Shown here: piece after piece, positions 10,270 through 22,404 of the stretch
How the letters are laid out: each line of letters opens with the position of its first letter
Numbering within the stretch: position 1 is the stretch's first letter
Assembly: GCA_032164245.1 (NCBI GenBank)
Contig: JAVMKO010000006.1
Location: 106,099,310-106,163,309, forward strand
DNA from: Sternotherus odoratus
Taxonomy: Eukaryota > Chordata > Testudines > Kinosternidae
Reading direction: 5' to 3'
Length of the DNA: 64,000 nt
Program-made: the position numbers and the translations under genes
The notes under the pieces: generated by a model
The model's input: only the letters and a program-made list of their open reading frames with translations
Told to the model about the DNA's origin: nothing
Database searches by the model: none

Positions 10270-13200
10270 ATGCCCAGACCCAGAGCCTTCTTCCCCCTCC
10301 TCCTCCTCATTCTCCTCCCTGGGGTCTCCACCCATTGTCACACGGGCACAGCGGAGGAGTGTGAGGAGCACGAGGCTTTTGTGCCTGGGCACAATCTGGC
10401 AGGAGAGGGCATCGATGTGACCACGCTGGGTAGGAAAGGGGCCTACTTGGTGGACACCAGCCACTGGCAGCGCCCGGATGGGACTTGCACCCTGTGCCTG
10501 AACTCACAGCTGGAGGGGCAGCTTCAGAGGCTGCCGCTGGCTGCGGCGGACTGGAGGGAGAAGGTCCATTGCCGCAGGAAGCTCTCCAGCGCCGTCAAGG
10601 AGTCGGCCATGGGCGTGGTGCGTGCGGCGGGCGCCGTGGTGCAGAACGACTGGAAGGTGGGGCTGGAGGTGGAGGTGAAGCCAGGCAGCAACACCCAGGT
10701 GTCGCTGGCCGGCTCGCACTCCAAACTGGCAGAGTTCAGCACGGAGAAGTCCCAGCAAGACAAGTACAGCTTCACCAGCCATGAGGTGTCCTGCGCATAC
10801 TATACGTAAGGGGCAGGGGAGGGGCAGGAGGGAGAGGGAGACTATAGGGAAGGGTTACCATGAAGATTAGAGGTTATGTGTGGGGTGCTGGTGAAGGCTG
10901 AGGGTGAGGAGGAAGGTCAGGGTTGGGTGCTGGTGAAGGTTGGGGGTGAGGAGGAAGGTCGGGGGTTGGGTGCTGGTGAAGGTTGGGGGTGAGGAGGAAG
11001 GTTGGGGGTTGGGTTCTGGTGAAGTTTGGGGGTGAGGAGGAAGGTCGGGGTTGGGTGCTGGTGAAGGTTGGGGGTGAGGAGGAAGGTCGGGGGTTGGGTG
11101 CTGGTGAAGGTTGGGGGTGAGGGGGAAGGTCGGGGGTTGGGTTCTGGTGAAGGTTGGGGGTGAGGAGGAAGGTCAGGGTTGGGTGCTGGTGAAAGTTGGG
11201 GGTGAGGAGGAAGGTCAGGGTTGGGTGCTGGTGAAGGCTGGGGGTGAGGAGGAAGGTTGGGGGTTGGGTTCTGGTGAAGGTTGGGGGTGAGGAGGAAGGT
11301 CAGGGTTGGGTGCTGGTGAAGGTTGGGTGTGAGGAGGAAGGTCAGGGTTGGGTGCTGGTGAAGGTTGGGGGTGAGGAGGAAGGTCGGGGGTTGGGTTCTG
11401 GTGAAGGTTGGGGGTGAGGAGGAAGGTTGGGGGTTGGGTTCTGGTGAAGGTTGGGGGTGAGGAGGAAGGTCAGGGTTGGGTGCTGGTGAAGGTTGGGGGT
11501 GAGGAGGAAGGTCAGGGTTGGGTGCTGGTGAAGGTTGGGTGTGAGGAGGAAGGTCGGGGTTGGGTGCTGGTGAAGGTTGGGGGTGAGGAGGAAGGTCGGG
11601 GTTGGGTGCTGGTGAAGGTTGGGGGTGAGGAGGAAGGTCGGGGTTGGGTGCTGGTGAAGGCTGGGGGTGAGGAGGAAGGTTGGGGGTTGGGTTCTGGTGA
11701 AGGTTGGGGGTGAGGAGGAAGGTCAGGGTTGGGTGCTGGTGAAGGTTGGGGGTGAGGAGGAAGGTTGGGGGTTGGGTTCTGGTGAAGGTTGGGGGTGAGG
11801 AGGAAGGTTGGGGGTTGGGTTCTGGTGAAGGCTGGGGGTGAGGAGGAAGGTCGGGGTTGGGTTCTGGTGAAGGCTGGGGGTGAGGAGGAAGGTCGGGGTT
11901 GGGTGCTGGTGAAGGTTGGGGGTGAGGAGGAAGGTCGGGGTTGGGTGCTGGTGAAGGTTGGGGGTGAGGAGGAAGGTCGGGGTTGGGTGCTGGTGAAGGT
12001 TGGGGGTGAGGAGGAAGGTCGGGGTTGGGTGCTGGTGAAGGTTGGGGGTGAGGAGGAAGGTCGGGGTTGGGTGCTGGTGAAGGTTGGGGGTGAGGAGGAA
12101 GGTCGGGGTTGGGTGCTGGTGAAGGTTGGGGGTGAGGAGGAAGGTCGGGGTTGGGTGCTGGTGAAGGTTGGGGGTGAGGAGGAAGGTCGGGGTTGGGTGC
12201 TGGTGAAGGTTGGGGGTGAGGAGGAAGGTCGGGGTTGGGTGCTGGTGAAGGTTGGGGGTGAGGAGGAAGGTCGGGGTTGGGTGCTGGTGAAGGCTGGGGG
12301 TGAGGAGGAAGGTTGGGGGTTGGGTTCTGGTGAAGGTTGGGGGTGAGGAGGAAGGTCGGGGTTGGGTGCTGGTGAAGGTTGGGGGTGAGGAGGAAGGTCG
12401 GGGTTGGGTGCTGGTGAAGGTTGGGGGTGAGGAGGAAGGTCAGGGTTGGGTTCTGGTGAAGGTTGGGGGTGAGGAGGAAGGTCGGGGTTGGGTGCTGGTG
12501 AAGGTTGGGGGTGAGGAGGAAGGTCAGGGTTGGGTGCTGGTGAAGGTTGGGGGTGAGGAGGAAGGTTGGGGGTTGGGTTCTGGTGAAGGTTGGGGGTGAG
12601 GAGGAAGGTCGGGGTTGGGTGCTGGTGAAGGTTGGGGGTGAGGAGGAAGGTCGGGGTTGGGTGCTGGTGAAGGTTGGGGGTGAGGAGGAAGGTCGGGGTT
12701 GGGTTCTGGTGAAGGTTGGGGGTGAGGAGGAAGGTCAGGGTTGGGTTCTGGTGAAGGTTGGGGGTGAGGAGGAAGGTCGGGGTTGGGTGCTGGTGAAGGT
12801 TGGGGGTGAGGAGGAAGGTCGGGGTTGGGTGCTGGTGAAGGTTGGGGGTGAGGAGGAAGGTCGGGGTTGGGTGCTGGTGAAGGTTGGGGGTGAGGAGGAA
12901 GGTCGGGGTTGGGTTCTGGTGAAGGTTGGGGGTGAGGAGGAAGGTCGGGGTTGGGTTCTGGTGAAGGTTGGGGGTGAGGAGGAAGGTCAGGGTTGGGTTC
13001 TGGTGAAGGTTGGGGGTGAGGAGGAAGGTTGGGGGTTGGGTTCTGGTGAAGGTTGGGGGTGAGGAGGAAGGTCGGGGTTGGGTGCTGGTGAAGGTTGGGG
13101 GTGAGGAGGAAGGTCGGGGGTTGGGTGCTGGTGAAGGTTGGGGGTGAGGAGGAAGGTCGGGGGTTGGGTGCTGGTGAAGGTTGGGGGTGAGGAGGAAGGT

Positions 13201-16124
13201 CGGGGGTTGGGTTCTGGTGAAGGTTGGGGATGAGGGGGAAGGTCGGGGGTTGGGTGCTGGTGAAGGTTGGGGGTGAGGAGGAAGGTCGGGGGTTGGGTGC
13301 TGGTGAAGGTTGGGGGTGAGGAGGAAGGTCGGGGTTGGGTTCTGGTGAAGGTTGGGGGTGAGGAGGAAGGTCAGGGTTGGGTTCTGGTGAAGGTTGGGGG
13401 TGAGGAGGAAGGTTGGGGGTTGGGTTCTGGTGAAGGTTGGGGGTGAGGAGGAAGGTCAGGGTTGGGTGCTGGTGAAGGTTGGGGGTGAGGAGGAAGGTCG
13501 GGGTTGGGTGCTGGTGAAGGCTGGGGGTGAGGAGGAAGGTCGGGGTTGGGTGCTGGTGAAGGTTGGGGGTGAGGAGGAAGGTCGGGGTTGGGTGCTGGTG
13601 AAGGCTGGGGGTGAGGAGGAAGGTCGGGGTTGGGTTCTGGTGAAGGTTGGGGGTGAGGAGGAAGGTCGGGGGTTGGGTGCTGGTGAAGGTTGGGGGTGAG
13701 GAGGAAGGTTGGGGGTTGGGTTCTGGTGAAGGTTGGGGGTGAGGAGGAAGGTCAGGGTTGGGTGCTGGTGAAGGTTGGGGGTGAGGAGGAAGGTCGGGGG
13801 TTGGGTTCTGGTGAAGGTTGGGGGTGAGGGGGAAGGTCGGGGGTTGGGTGCTGGTGAAGGTTGGGGGTGAGGAGGAAGGTTGGGGGTTGGGTTCTGGTGA
13901 AGGTTGGGGGTGAGGAGGAAGGTCAGGGTTGGGTGCTGGTGAAGGTTGGGGGTGAGGAGGAAGGTCGGGGGTTGGGTTCTGGTGAAGGTTGGGGGTGAGG
14001 AGGAAGGTCGGGGGTTGGGGTTCTGGTGAAGGTTGGGGGTGAGGAGGAAGGTTGGGGGTTGGGTTCTGGTGAAGGTTGGGGGTGAGGAGGAAGGTCGGGG
14101 TTGGGTGCTGGTGAAGGCTGGGGGTGAGGAGGAAGGTCAGGGTTGGGTTCTGGTGAAGGTTGGGGGTGAGGAGGAAGGTCGGGGGTTGGGTTCTGGTGAA
14201 GGTTGGGGGTGAGGAGGAAGGTCGGGGTTGGGTGCTGGTGAAGGTTGGGGGTGAGGAGAAAGGTCGGGGTTGGGTGCTGGTGAAGGTTGGGGGTGAGGAG
14301 GAAGGTTGGGGGTTGGGTGCTGGTGAAGGCTGGGGGTGAGGGGGAAGGTTGGGGGTTGGGTGCTGGTGAAGGTTGGGGGTGAGGAGGAAGGTCGGGGTTG
14401 GGTGCTGGTGAAGGCTGGGGGTGAGGAGAAAGGTCGGGGTTGGGTGCTGGTGAAGGTTGGGGGTGAGGAGGAAGGTCAGGGTTGGGTTCTGGTGAAGGTT
14501 GGGGGTGAGGAGGAAGGTCAGGGTTGGGTGCTGGTGAAGGTTGGGGGTGAGGAGGAAGGTCGGGGGTTGGGTTCTGGTGAAGGTTGGGGGTGAGGAGGAA
14601 GGTCGGGGGTTGGGTGCTGGTGAAGTTTGGGGGTCATGATCTCTTCAGTCTAGCAGAGAAAGGTCTGACATGATCCCGTGGCTGGAAGTTGAAGCTAGAC
14701 ACATTCGGATGGGAAATAGGGTGTCAATTTGTGACCGTGACAGGATCGATTTACCAAGGGCTGTGGTGGATTCTCCATCATGGCCAGTTTTTCAATGGCG
14801 GTGGATGTTTTTCCTTAGAAGACCCGCTCTAGTTCGAACGGGAAATCACTCAGGGCAGGTCTCTGGCCTGTGTTATCCCGGAGGTCAGACGAGGTGATTA
14901 CAATGGTCCCTTCTGGACTTAGGGTCTGTGGATCCATCACACTGAGCTCTACCCCTACAAGAACCCAAGGTCCGATGGTAAGTCACATGGTGGCTGCTTC
15001 TCTCTCCCAGGTTCCGCGTTACCCACAAACCTCCGCTCACCAGCCATTTCACCGAGGCCTTGAGGGACCTCCCAGAGGACTACACCCGCAGCTCGCGCCT
15101 CGAGTACCGTCAGCTGATCAACACCTACGGCACCCACTACATGTCCCAGCTGCAGCTGGGGGGCCGGGTGCGGGACGTGACGGCCGTGAGGGTGTGTGAG
15201 GCGGCGCTGGACGGGGTGACGGCTGACGAGGTCAAGGACTGTCTGAGTCTGGAGGCCGCTGTCTCCATCGGCGGCGGGAAGGGCAGGGCCCAGGCGGCCT
15301 TCAGCCAGTGCGAGGAGCAGAAGAAGAAGCAGAACTTCAAGCAGAGCTTCCACGAGACCTACAGCGAGCGTCACACGGAGGTGACGGGCGGCCACAGCCA
15401 CGCTGACCTGCTGTTCTCCGAGGGGCAGGACGCCGCGGTCTTCTCGGCCTGGATGGAGAGCCTCAAAGCCAGCCCCGGGCTGGTGTCCTACTCCCTGCGT
15501 CCCATCCACACCTTGGTGAGACAGAACAACCCCAAGCGGGAGGCGCTGAGGCAGGCAGTGAGCGAGTACATCACCGAGAGGGCCCTGTGGAGGAATTGCA
15601 CCCACGGCTGCCCCCCGGGGACCCAGCGCAGCGCCCACGACCCCTGCTCCTGCGTCTGCCCCGGGGACGGCTCCACCAACACCATGTGCTGCTCGCGGGA
15701 GCGGGGCCAGGGGAAGCTGACGGTGACGGTGGAGCGGGCCAGCGGCCTTTGGGGCGACCACACCACCCGCACCGACGCCTACGTCAAGGTCTCCTTCCAG
15801 GGCCGGGAGGTGCGGACGGCAACGGTGTGGAACACCGACAGCCCGGTCTGGTACGCCCACCTGGACCTGGGGCTGGTACGGGTGATGGAGACCAGCCAGC
15901 TCCGCCTCCAGGTCTGGGACGAGGACAACAGGTACGACGACGACCTGCTGGGGAGCTGCGACGAGCCGCTGCGCTCCGGAGAGCGTCGGTCCCGGGTCTG
16001 CTACCTGAACCACGGCCGGTTGGACTTCCGGTACAGCCTGGTGTGTGGTCCCAGCCTGGGTGGGCCCCACTGCTGGGACTACGTCCCCCAGGGCCCCAGG
16101 AGCCCCGGGGTGACCCAGAGTTAG
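10270..16124 (+). CDS. PRF1: Perforin-1-like gene B (two coding exons, 549 aa)
   Basis: Coding exons are 10270-10805 and 15011-16124 (phase-2 junction, donor AC|GTAAG, acceptor CCCAG|G). The start exon begins at 10238 after a CCTGCAG acceptor. The domain order matches gene A: signal peptide (about 1-20), MACPF with YGTHY at 218-222 and GG at 229-230, EGF-like cysteine cluster, then C2 with aspartates at 428, 434, 482, 484 and 488-490. The CH2 segment is full length with both cysteines. An NCT sequon precedes the shelf. Unlike gene A it ends in GVTQS, with no terminal tryptophan. Intron 2 is 4.2 kb, almost all minisatellite, against 0.2-0.7 kb in the other copies. A perfect AATAAA lies at 16311-16316, under 200 bases after the stop. 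The reading frames are intact, so I call it functional. Confidence 0.93.
10883..14633 (+). repeat. 3.75-kb G-rich minisatellite (42/43-bp unit) in intron 2 of gene B
   Basis: Roughly 90 head-to-tail copies of a unit reading 'ggttgggggtgaggagg' + 'aaggtcggggttgggt' + 'gctggtgaa'. Units with GTCGGGGTTGG are 42 bp; units with an extra G are 43 bp. Runs of 42-bp units therefore read as a 14-residue protein repeat (GGEEEGRGWVLVKV), and the 43-bp units shift the frame. The apparent ORFs are artefacts of this period. Variants (gctgg/tctgg, tcggg/tcagg/ttggg) are interspersed, as in recombining minisatellites. Guanines lie on the transcript strand. Confidence 0.97.
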
Positions 16125-16310
16125 TTCAGAGGGACGTTCCAGGACAAGGAAGTCACCCCACCTTGTCCCCACAGCCAGGGGTCTTCCCTCTCCCCAAGGG
16201 GCCATCTGCTGTGACCTCACTTCACCAGCAGCTGGGTGGGCTCTGTCTCACAGGGGGTGACAGGGCTCAGGGGGTAGCGATGGAGGGGCGAGAGCGTGAA
16301 CGTCCCACAC

Positions 16311-16316
16311 AATAAA
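16311..16316 (+). terminator. Polyadenylation signal of gene B
   Basis: Canonical AATAAA 187 bases downstream of the gene B stop codon. Confidence 0.7.
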
Positions 16317-16739
16317 GGAAATGGAGATCTGACTCCGCCACCCTGGGGTCTCGCTGTGCGGCTCCCCCTCTGCCCCCACTGACCCCCATTCCCCTCCTTC
16401 ACCTGCTCTTCTACCCCCAGTGCCCCGCCCCCATTTCTTCCCCCCACTCCCCCACTGTGTAGCCTGACGCAAAGCTGGGTGTATATACTTGTCCCTTGTG
16501 GATTAACAGGATCTCGTCCCAAGATCAGGCCCAGGAAGGTTATTGTAAAATTACCATTGAATTTGGGAAACCCCAAGTGCACAGATGTAACACGCACACC
16601 AGAGAAACTCTCTCTATATATATCTATTTACAAATATAGGATTTATTACTAATTTAGCAAAGTCACACACCCACTCAACAAGGCAGAGAGAGATCGTACA
16701 GGAAGTACATTTGGACGGCCATACTTGTACCCTTATCTT

Positions 16740-17165
16740 TCTTATCTTATCTCGGAGGGTGAGATTTTATCTGTATTCGGTTTTCTTACTGTACTAGACT
16801 TAGACTTGGGTGTTTTATTTTATTTTACTTGGTAATTCACATTGTTCTGTCTGTTATTACTTGGAACCACTTCAATCCTACTTGCTCTATTTAATAACAT
16901 CACTTTTTACTTATTAATTAACCCAGAGTATGTATTAATACCTGGAGGGGGGGGCAAACAGCTGTGCGTATCTCTCTATCGGTGTTATAGAGGGGGAACA
17001 ATTTATGAGTTTACCCTGTACAAGCTCTATACAGGGTAAAAGAGATTTCTTTGGGGTCTGGACCCCATTGGGAGCTGGGTATCTGAGTGTTGGAGACAGG
17101 AGCACACGTCTTAAGCTGCTTTTGGTTAAGCCTGCAGTTTGTGGGACGTGGTTCAGACCCGGGTC
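16740..17165 (+). mobile_element. Truncated ERV LTR fragment
   Basis: It aligns with the 3' half of the complete LTR at 20343-21558 ('tctcggagggtgagattttatctg' through 'atctgagtgttggagacagg' and 'gttcagacc.gggtc'). The polyadenylation region here reads 'aataacatcac' instead of AATAAAATCAC. Confidence 0.75.
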
Positions 17166-17639
17166 ATCCTCTCGCTCACTGCCCTCCGTGGTCTCCGTTG
17201 CCTGGCGGGATATTCCGGTGTGGAACCGTCGAAGCATCTTCCACCGCGGGACAAGAGACCGGAGCATAGGACGCAGCGGGTGGGCGGGATACTCTTCATG
17301 CAACCGGCATGCGGGTGGGAGGCTTCTCAAAGTCCGGTGAAGGGCCTCAGTCCCCGAAACTGCGCCTACCACCATTTTAAAAGTACAACTTGTAGGGTGA
17401 CCAGTTGTCCCTATTCTATAGGGACAGGCCCAAGATTCGGGGCGTTTTCTTATAGAGGCACCTAGCAACCCCCATCCCGACTTTTCGCATTGGCTGTCAC
17501 GTCCCCCTCTGCTTTGTGCTGAGGTCCCCAAGGACACAAATGAAAGAACCCACCTCTGAAGAAAACAAGCCCCCAAAGTCCCCCCGTGCGCCGCGCTCAA
17601 CAAATTAAAGCAAAGCCCAATTCCACATATGAGAGGGGG

Positions 17640-17770
17640 ACTTGCACCCCCCTAGTGCCTTCTTGGGCCCCACCCCCTGATGCTCTAGCGCCCCCTGGTG
17701 CCTCCTTTGAGGAACGCCCTCCCGGGACCCCATTCACTGCTGCTCTGGCGCCCCCTAGTGCCTCCTCTGG
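17640..17770 (-). promoter_or_regulatory. Tandem CTCF-like motifs
   Basis: The minus strand matches CCASYAGRKGGCRS at 13 of 14 positions at 17688-17701 and at 17748-17761, with a weaker match near 17645-17658. The sites lie in about 60-bp tandem units ('gctct.gcgccccct.gtgcctcc'). They point toward the plus-oriented pair at 7479-7582, on the other side of gene B. Confidence 0.35.
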
Positions 17771-18039
17771 GGACTCTGTGGGCCCCTCCATTCCGCTCTC
17801 CCATGCTGGGGATTCTGTAGGTCCCCATTCCCCTTCCCCCATGCTGGAGGCTTTATGGCCTCTCCTTGTCCACCTCCTTCATTGCCCCCCTCCCCCCATA
17901 TAGGGGCTCTGTGGGCCCCCCCTTTCCACCTCCCACAATGCCAAGGGCTCTGTGTGGCCCCCGTTCCCCGCATGGCAGGGGCTCTGTGTGCCCCTATTGC
18001 CCCTCTTCTCACGTCTTTTCTTCCTCCCACAGAGCTCCG

Positions 18040-18560
18040 TGGGTCAGGGCATTGACATTTTTAATGCCATAGGGACACCGGCTCCTATCTTCCTTCCCCA
18101 CCCAAGGGGGTGCGTGAGATGCAGCTGCCTCTGGGGTGGAGCAGAGGGGACCTATCAGTGTGTGGCCATTTCCTACCCATTTCAAAGGGGACCTCACAGT
18201 CCACATCAAAGCCCCCAGCCATGCATGATGCAAGCAGGATGCTGTGGGCTCCTGCGGCCTGACTCTTTGTGGCCACATGAGTCACGGGCTGCTGGTAAAC
18301 GCGTGAGCAGAGGCGGCACCAGGATGTGGCCAGAAGCCCCTCCCAGCAGACAGCCCTCCACAGCGCCCGTCCCTCCCAGTGGGGAGCGTGACAATCGAGA
18401 GCCACATCCGAGCAGGGCTGAGCCCTGGGCAAAGAGAGATGAGCCTCAGTTGGATTGTTTTACAGCTGGGGAAACTGAGGCACGGAGACGGCGGGGGTAA
18501 ACCAAGCAAGGATCTGGGGATAGAACCCAGGAGTCCTGGCTTCTAGCCTCCACCCGCAGC
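18040..18560. repeat. Dispersed direct repeat with MIR-like core, copy 1
   Basis: It is shared with 24765-25545 in the same orientation. It contains 'ttttacagctggggaaactgaggcac', which resembles the conserved MIR/CORE-SINE core, followed by the tRNA-like head monomer 'gggatagaacccaggagtcctgg'. Confidence 0.55.
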
Positions 18561-19375
18561 CCAGCAGAGCCTACTCCCCTCACAGAGCTGAAGAGGGACC
18601 TCTAGTGGGTGATGTCTGTGTGGCCTTGTGTGTGGGATCAGGCCAGACCGAGGGACCTGGGTAACATAACCACCTCCGCTGGCTCCGGCTGAATCCCAGA
18701 CCCACCCCAGGTGGGAGTGAGACACGGACTTTCTGCTCCCACCCCCTCCCCCACACTCTTCCCCCCTTCCCCTGTTCTTTTTCCCGCCTCTCCCTGAGAC
18801 GCGTCGGACTTCGCTGGCCAAGGCGGCATCTTTGCTTGCCAACCCCCCAGGACTGGACTGGCGTTTCCAGAAATCGAAGGTTAAACTTCAGTTAAAGATT
18901 ATGTTGTGATGAAACCTCCAGAAATACGTCCCATCAAAACTAGCCAGCCCTCACTGGGACCAGTTCGCCACTTCTCGGTGGGGCCCACTGGAGTCAGGCC
19001 TGGGCTTGTGTTTCTCCAACAAGAAGGCTACAAAAGAGAGACAACGGTTGCTGCGTTTTCCTTTCCCCTTCCGTGCGTGTTCGTCTTGTTGGGTCTAGTA
19101 CTAAATGAAGGGGGTTTGGGTACCTCCCTTTTATGGATACCCAGCCAGCCAGTTAGCTATAAAGTCCCTCTTGGTGGCTCTTCTCTGCTTGGTCCCCCCA
19201 AGCAAAGGAAAGGGAGTGGGCACCTGACCAAAAGAGCCAATTAGAAGGCTAGAACTTTTAAAAATTGGGGGGGGGGGAGCTTTTTCTTTGTGTCTATTGT
19301 TGGTTCTTCGGGAAAGAGGGCAACAGGAAGCAGTTATGCTGTGAGAAGTTTTACGCCAGGTGTGATCGTAGCCTA
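18561..19375. other. Non-coding stretch, nothing recognised
   Basis: No gene-like reading frame, RNA gene or transposon terminus is evident. A short G run occurs near 19265-19280. Confidence 0.35.
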
Positions 19376-19599
19376 TGTAGTAGTGGGATTTTATGTTTGT
19401 ATTTTGTATAATTTAAAATGAAGGATAAAGAATAATAATGTATCAGGTATTCAATGTATTGGTGTATGATTTGACCAGATCCTGCCAGTCTCCTGAAAGC
19501 AGAAAGGAATGATCTAATGGGTTATTGGTTGAGACAGATCGGCCAGAATCTCTGTCTGTGCTGATTTCAAGGCATTAACAGACCTTTTAGGGTCACCAC

Positions 19600-20054
19600 T
19601 GTAAGAGATCCGCTCTTCCCCCATGTCACAACAGGCAGGAGACTCTTCTGTGGCCTCCAACAGTGCTCTTTATTTATAGTACCAACCCCACCACCGATAT
19701 ACAGCTCTACACAGTTCAACTGAGCCCCAGCCCTCAACCTGGCTGGTCTCTGGAAGCAGTCAGCTCTACAGGCTCCTAGCCTCAGCTCTACTTCCCTGCT
19801 GACTGTCTCTGTATCTCTCTCTGTCTCTTTCTCCTTCTCTCTCTCTTTCTCTCTCTCACTCTACACACCACCACCCTGGGCTTCCTGCCTGGCAGGCTTT
19901 TATCCCTTGAGGAGGCTGCCAGGTGCAACTCATAACCCTGAGCCCTCTGCAGCCCAGGTGGCTGATTAGCCTTCCCTTCCAGGGAGGTTTGCAGGTTTCC
20001 TCTTAAAGGGCCAGCAGGGCTGGCTCAGGCACTCCTGGCCAGCACCCTGCCACA
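19600..20054 (-). mobile_element. Solo LTR, 4-bp target duplication CCAC
   Basis: It runs TGTAAGAG...TGCCACA and is flanked by CCAC at 19596-19599 and 20055-20058. The minus strand shows an LTR-like TATA sequence (GGGATAAAAGCC, near 19900) and AATAAAG (near 19670). It is inserted into R1 and contains a CT-rich stretch. Confidence 0.8.
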
Positions 20055-20342
20055 CCACTTAGTTGTAGGTTTAGCACTTAAAAATAAGTCAAAGAATGCA
20101 TTGGTTGTTTTTCTCTTGCATTGCAATTGGATGTTCCTGTTCAAATGCTCTGTGTAAATCAATGCTGTGTTGTGTGTGAAGGAGGAATGTTTGTGTTAAG
20201 AAATAAGTGTGAAGGCATCACCAGACCAGATGTTCTAGGGAGGAACCGAAGACAGATGTAAAGGCACCAGGAGATTACAACACGGCATGATTGAAATGTC
20301 AGAGGAGGACAGATTGACAACTCTAAAGATGAGACAGGCACC

Positions 20343-21558
20343 TGTGACGGGGCACCCCATAAGGATTAATGGCAATATGCTTATAAATGTATATCTGACA
20401 TAACTGAAATATGTTTCATGCTACATATGCCATGTGACATATCTCTGCAAAGGGTATGATCTATAAAGGTTATGATCTACTGAATCGATTCCTCCTATTT
20501 GTTTGCATGCGTCATTTTTGTGTTTGAAGTTATGAATATTGGCTGTGTACTTGCTTGATTTCTAAGTAGCCTTAGTAAAAGTATTCGGTCCGCTTGCTGA
20601 GAAAAGGCTAATCTCAGTAAGTGCTCAATCGAGAACCACTTAAGCCAACAATGAATGTGGAGACACCAATCCACATCGGAGCTTCCCCAGGAATGTGGCT
20701 TGGCTGGTAAGGAACTCAGTCTTGTAGGGACATGTGACCTGCCCATGTGACTCCAAATCTCCATTTTGGATTTGGATTCTACACAGGGGGAGGGAGGGGT
20801 GTCCCCCACCAGAGAGAGTCTATTTAAACCCCTGGGAGACCCCTCCATTTTGTCTTCAGCTGGCTCAAGAGAGAGCCTCCCCAACCCCAAGGATACCTCA
20901 AAAGAAACTGGGACAAAGGACAGTAACTACAGGGGACACTTCAGGTGGGGCACTGAGTGATTGCTGGACCCAGACTAGAGGGAGACTACTCTGTAAAAGG
21001 AAGCTCGTTGAAACATCTCGGAGGGGAAGGTTTTACCTGTATTCAGTTTTTTACTGTATTAAGGCATAGACTTGTGTGCTTTATTTTATTTTATTTGGTA
21101 ATTCACTTTGTTCTGTCTGTTACTACTTGGAACCATTTAAATCCTACTTTCTGTATTTAATAAAATCACTTTTTACTCATTAGTTAACCTGGAGTATGTA
21201 TTAATACCTGGGGAGGGGGGTATGCTGTGCCTATCTCTCCATCAGTGTTATAGAGGGCCAACAATCTATGAGTTTACCCCGTATAGGCTTTATACAGGGC
21301 AAAATGGATTTATTCGGGGTTTGGACCCCATGGGAGTTAAGTATCTGAGTGTTAAAGACAGGAACACTTCGTAGGCCTACAGCTGTTAGGGAACGTGGCT
21401 CAGACCTGGGTCTGGGTTTGCAGCAGGCCAGCGGGTCTGGCTCAAACCAGGCAGGGCACTGAAGTCCCAAGCTGCCAGGGCAGGGAATCAGGGGCAGAAG
21501 TAGTCTTGGCACCTCAGTTGACAGCCCCAAGGGGGTTTCTGTCACCCAACCCATCACA
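20343..21558 (+). mobile_element. Solo ERV LTR, 5-bp target duplication GCACC
   Basis: It has TGTGA...TCACA termini flanked by perfect GCACC repeats at 20338-20342 and 21559-21563. A TATTTAAA box lies at 20821-20828 and AATAAA at 21159-21164, giving a U3-R-U5 order on the plus strand. It is inserted into R1, and no internal retroviral genes remain. Confidence 0.9.
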
Positions 21559-21959
21559 GCACCTATCAATGGGGACAAGAGAGCTCTGATCAAACCCAGC
21601 TTGGGGTAACTCCCTGAGAGACTTGACGAAAGAACAAGATAAAGGATGAGAAGGACAATTTAAGAAAACAAGCACTTGTCAACTGATTACAGCAGGGGTC
21701 TCCAAACTACGGCCCGCGGGCCAGATGCGGCCCGCGAGGCCCTCTCATCCGGCCCGCGGCAGGGGTCAGGAACCAGCCACGGGGCCGGGACGCGCCGCGT
21801 GCTCCGCTGCCGCCGCCGGCCGGGACGCGCCGCGTGCTCCGCTGCCGCCGGCGGCCAGGGACGGCTCAGAGCTGGGGCCGGGACGCGCCGCACCGCCACG
21901 CAGTTACAGGCGGCGAAACAAGAAGCCACCCACTGCCAGGCGGCGAAACGGTCTGTGGG

Positions 21960-22404
21960 GAGAGACCGGGTTGAGCGGGTCAGTTGGGGGGGGGGGGAAG
22001 AGACCGGGTTGAGCGGGTCAGTTGGGGGGGGGGGAAGAGACCGGGTTGAGCGGGTCAGTTGGGGGGGGGGGGAAGAGACCGGGTTGAGCGGGTCAGTTGG
22101 GGGGGGGGGGGAAGAGACCGGGTTGAGCGGGTCAGTTGGGGGGGGGGGGAAGAGACCGGGTTGAGCGGGTCAGTTGGGGGGGGGAAGAGACCGGGTTGAG
22201 CGGGTCAGTTGGGGGGGGGGGGAAGAGACCGGGTTGAGCGGGTCAGTTGGGGGGGGGGGGAAGAGACCGGGTTGAGCGGGTCAGTTGGGGGGGGGGGAAG
22301 AGACCGGGTTGAGCGGGTCAGTTGGGGGGGGGGGAAGAGACCGGGTTGAGCGGGTCAGTTGGGGGGGGGGAAGAGACCGGGTTGAGCGGGTCAGTTGGGG
22401 GGGG
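21960..22404. repeat. Minisatellite 1 inside the hAT element
   Basis: About 12 units of 'agagaccgggttgagcggg' + 'tcagtt' plus a G run of 8-12, so the period varies between about 33 and 41 bp. Confidence 0.95.

Noticed and set aside
10883..14633. Long open reading frames of GGEEEGRGWVLVKV repeats as a real repetitive protein
   Set aside because: They arise because the 42-bp unit is divisible by three. The 43-bp units break the frame, and the array sits between two clean perforin splice sites.
14955..16220. 421-codon reading frame on the minus strand over exon 3 of gene B
   Set aside because: It is a GC-rich antisense shadow of the perforin exon. It has no recognisable domain, and similar shadows occur opposite exon 3 of gene A.
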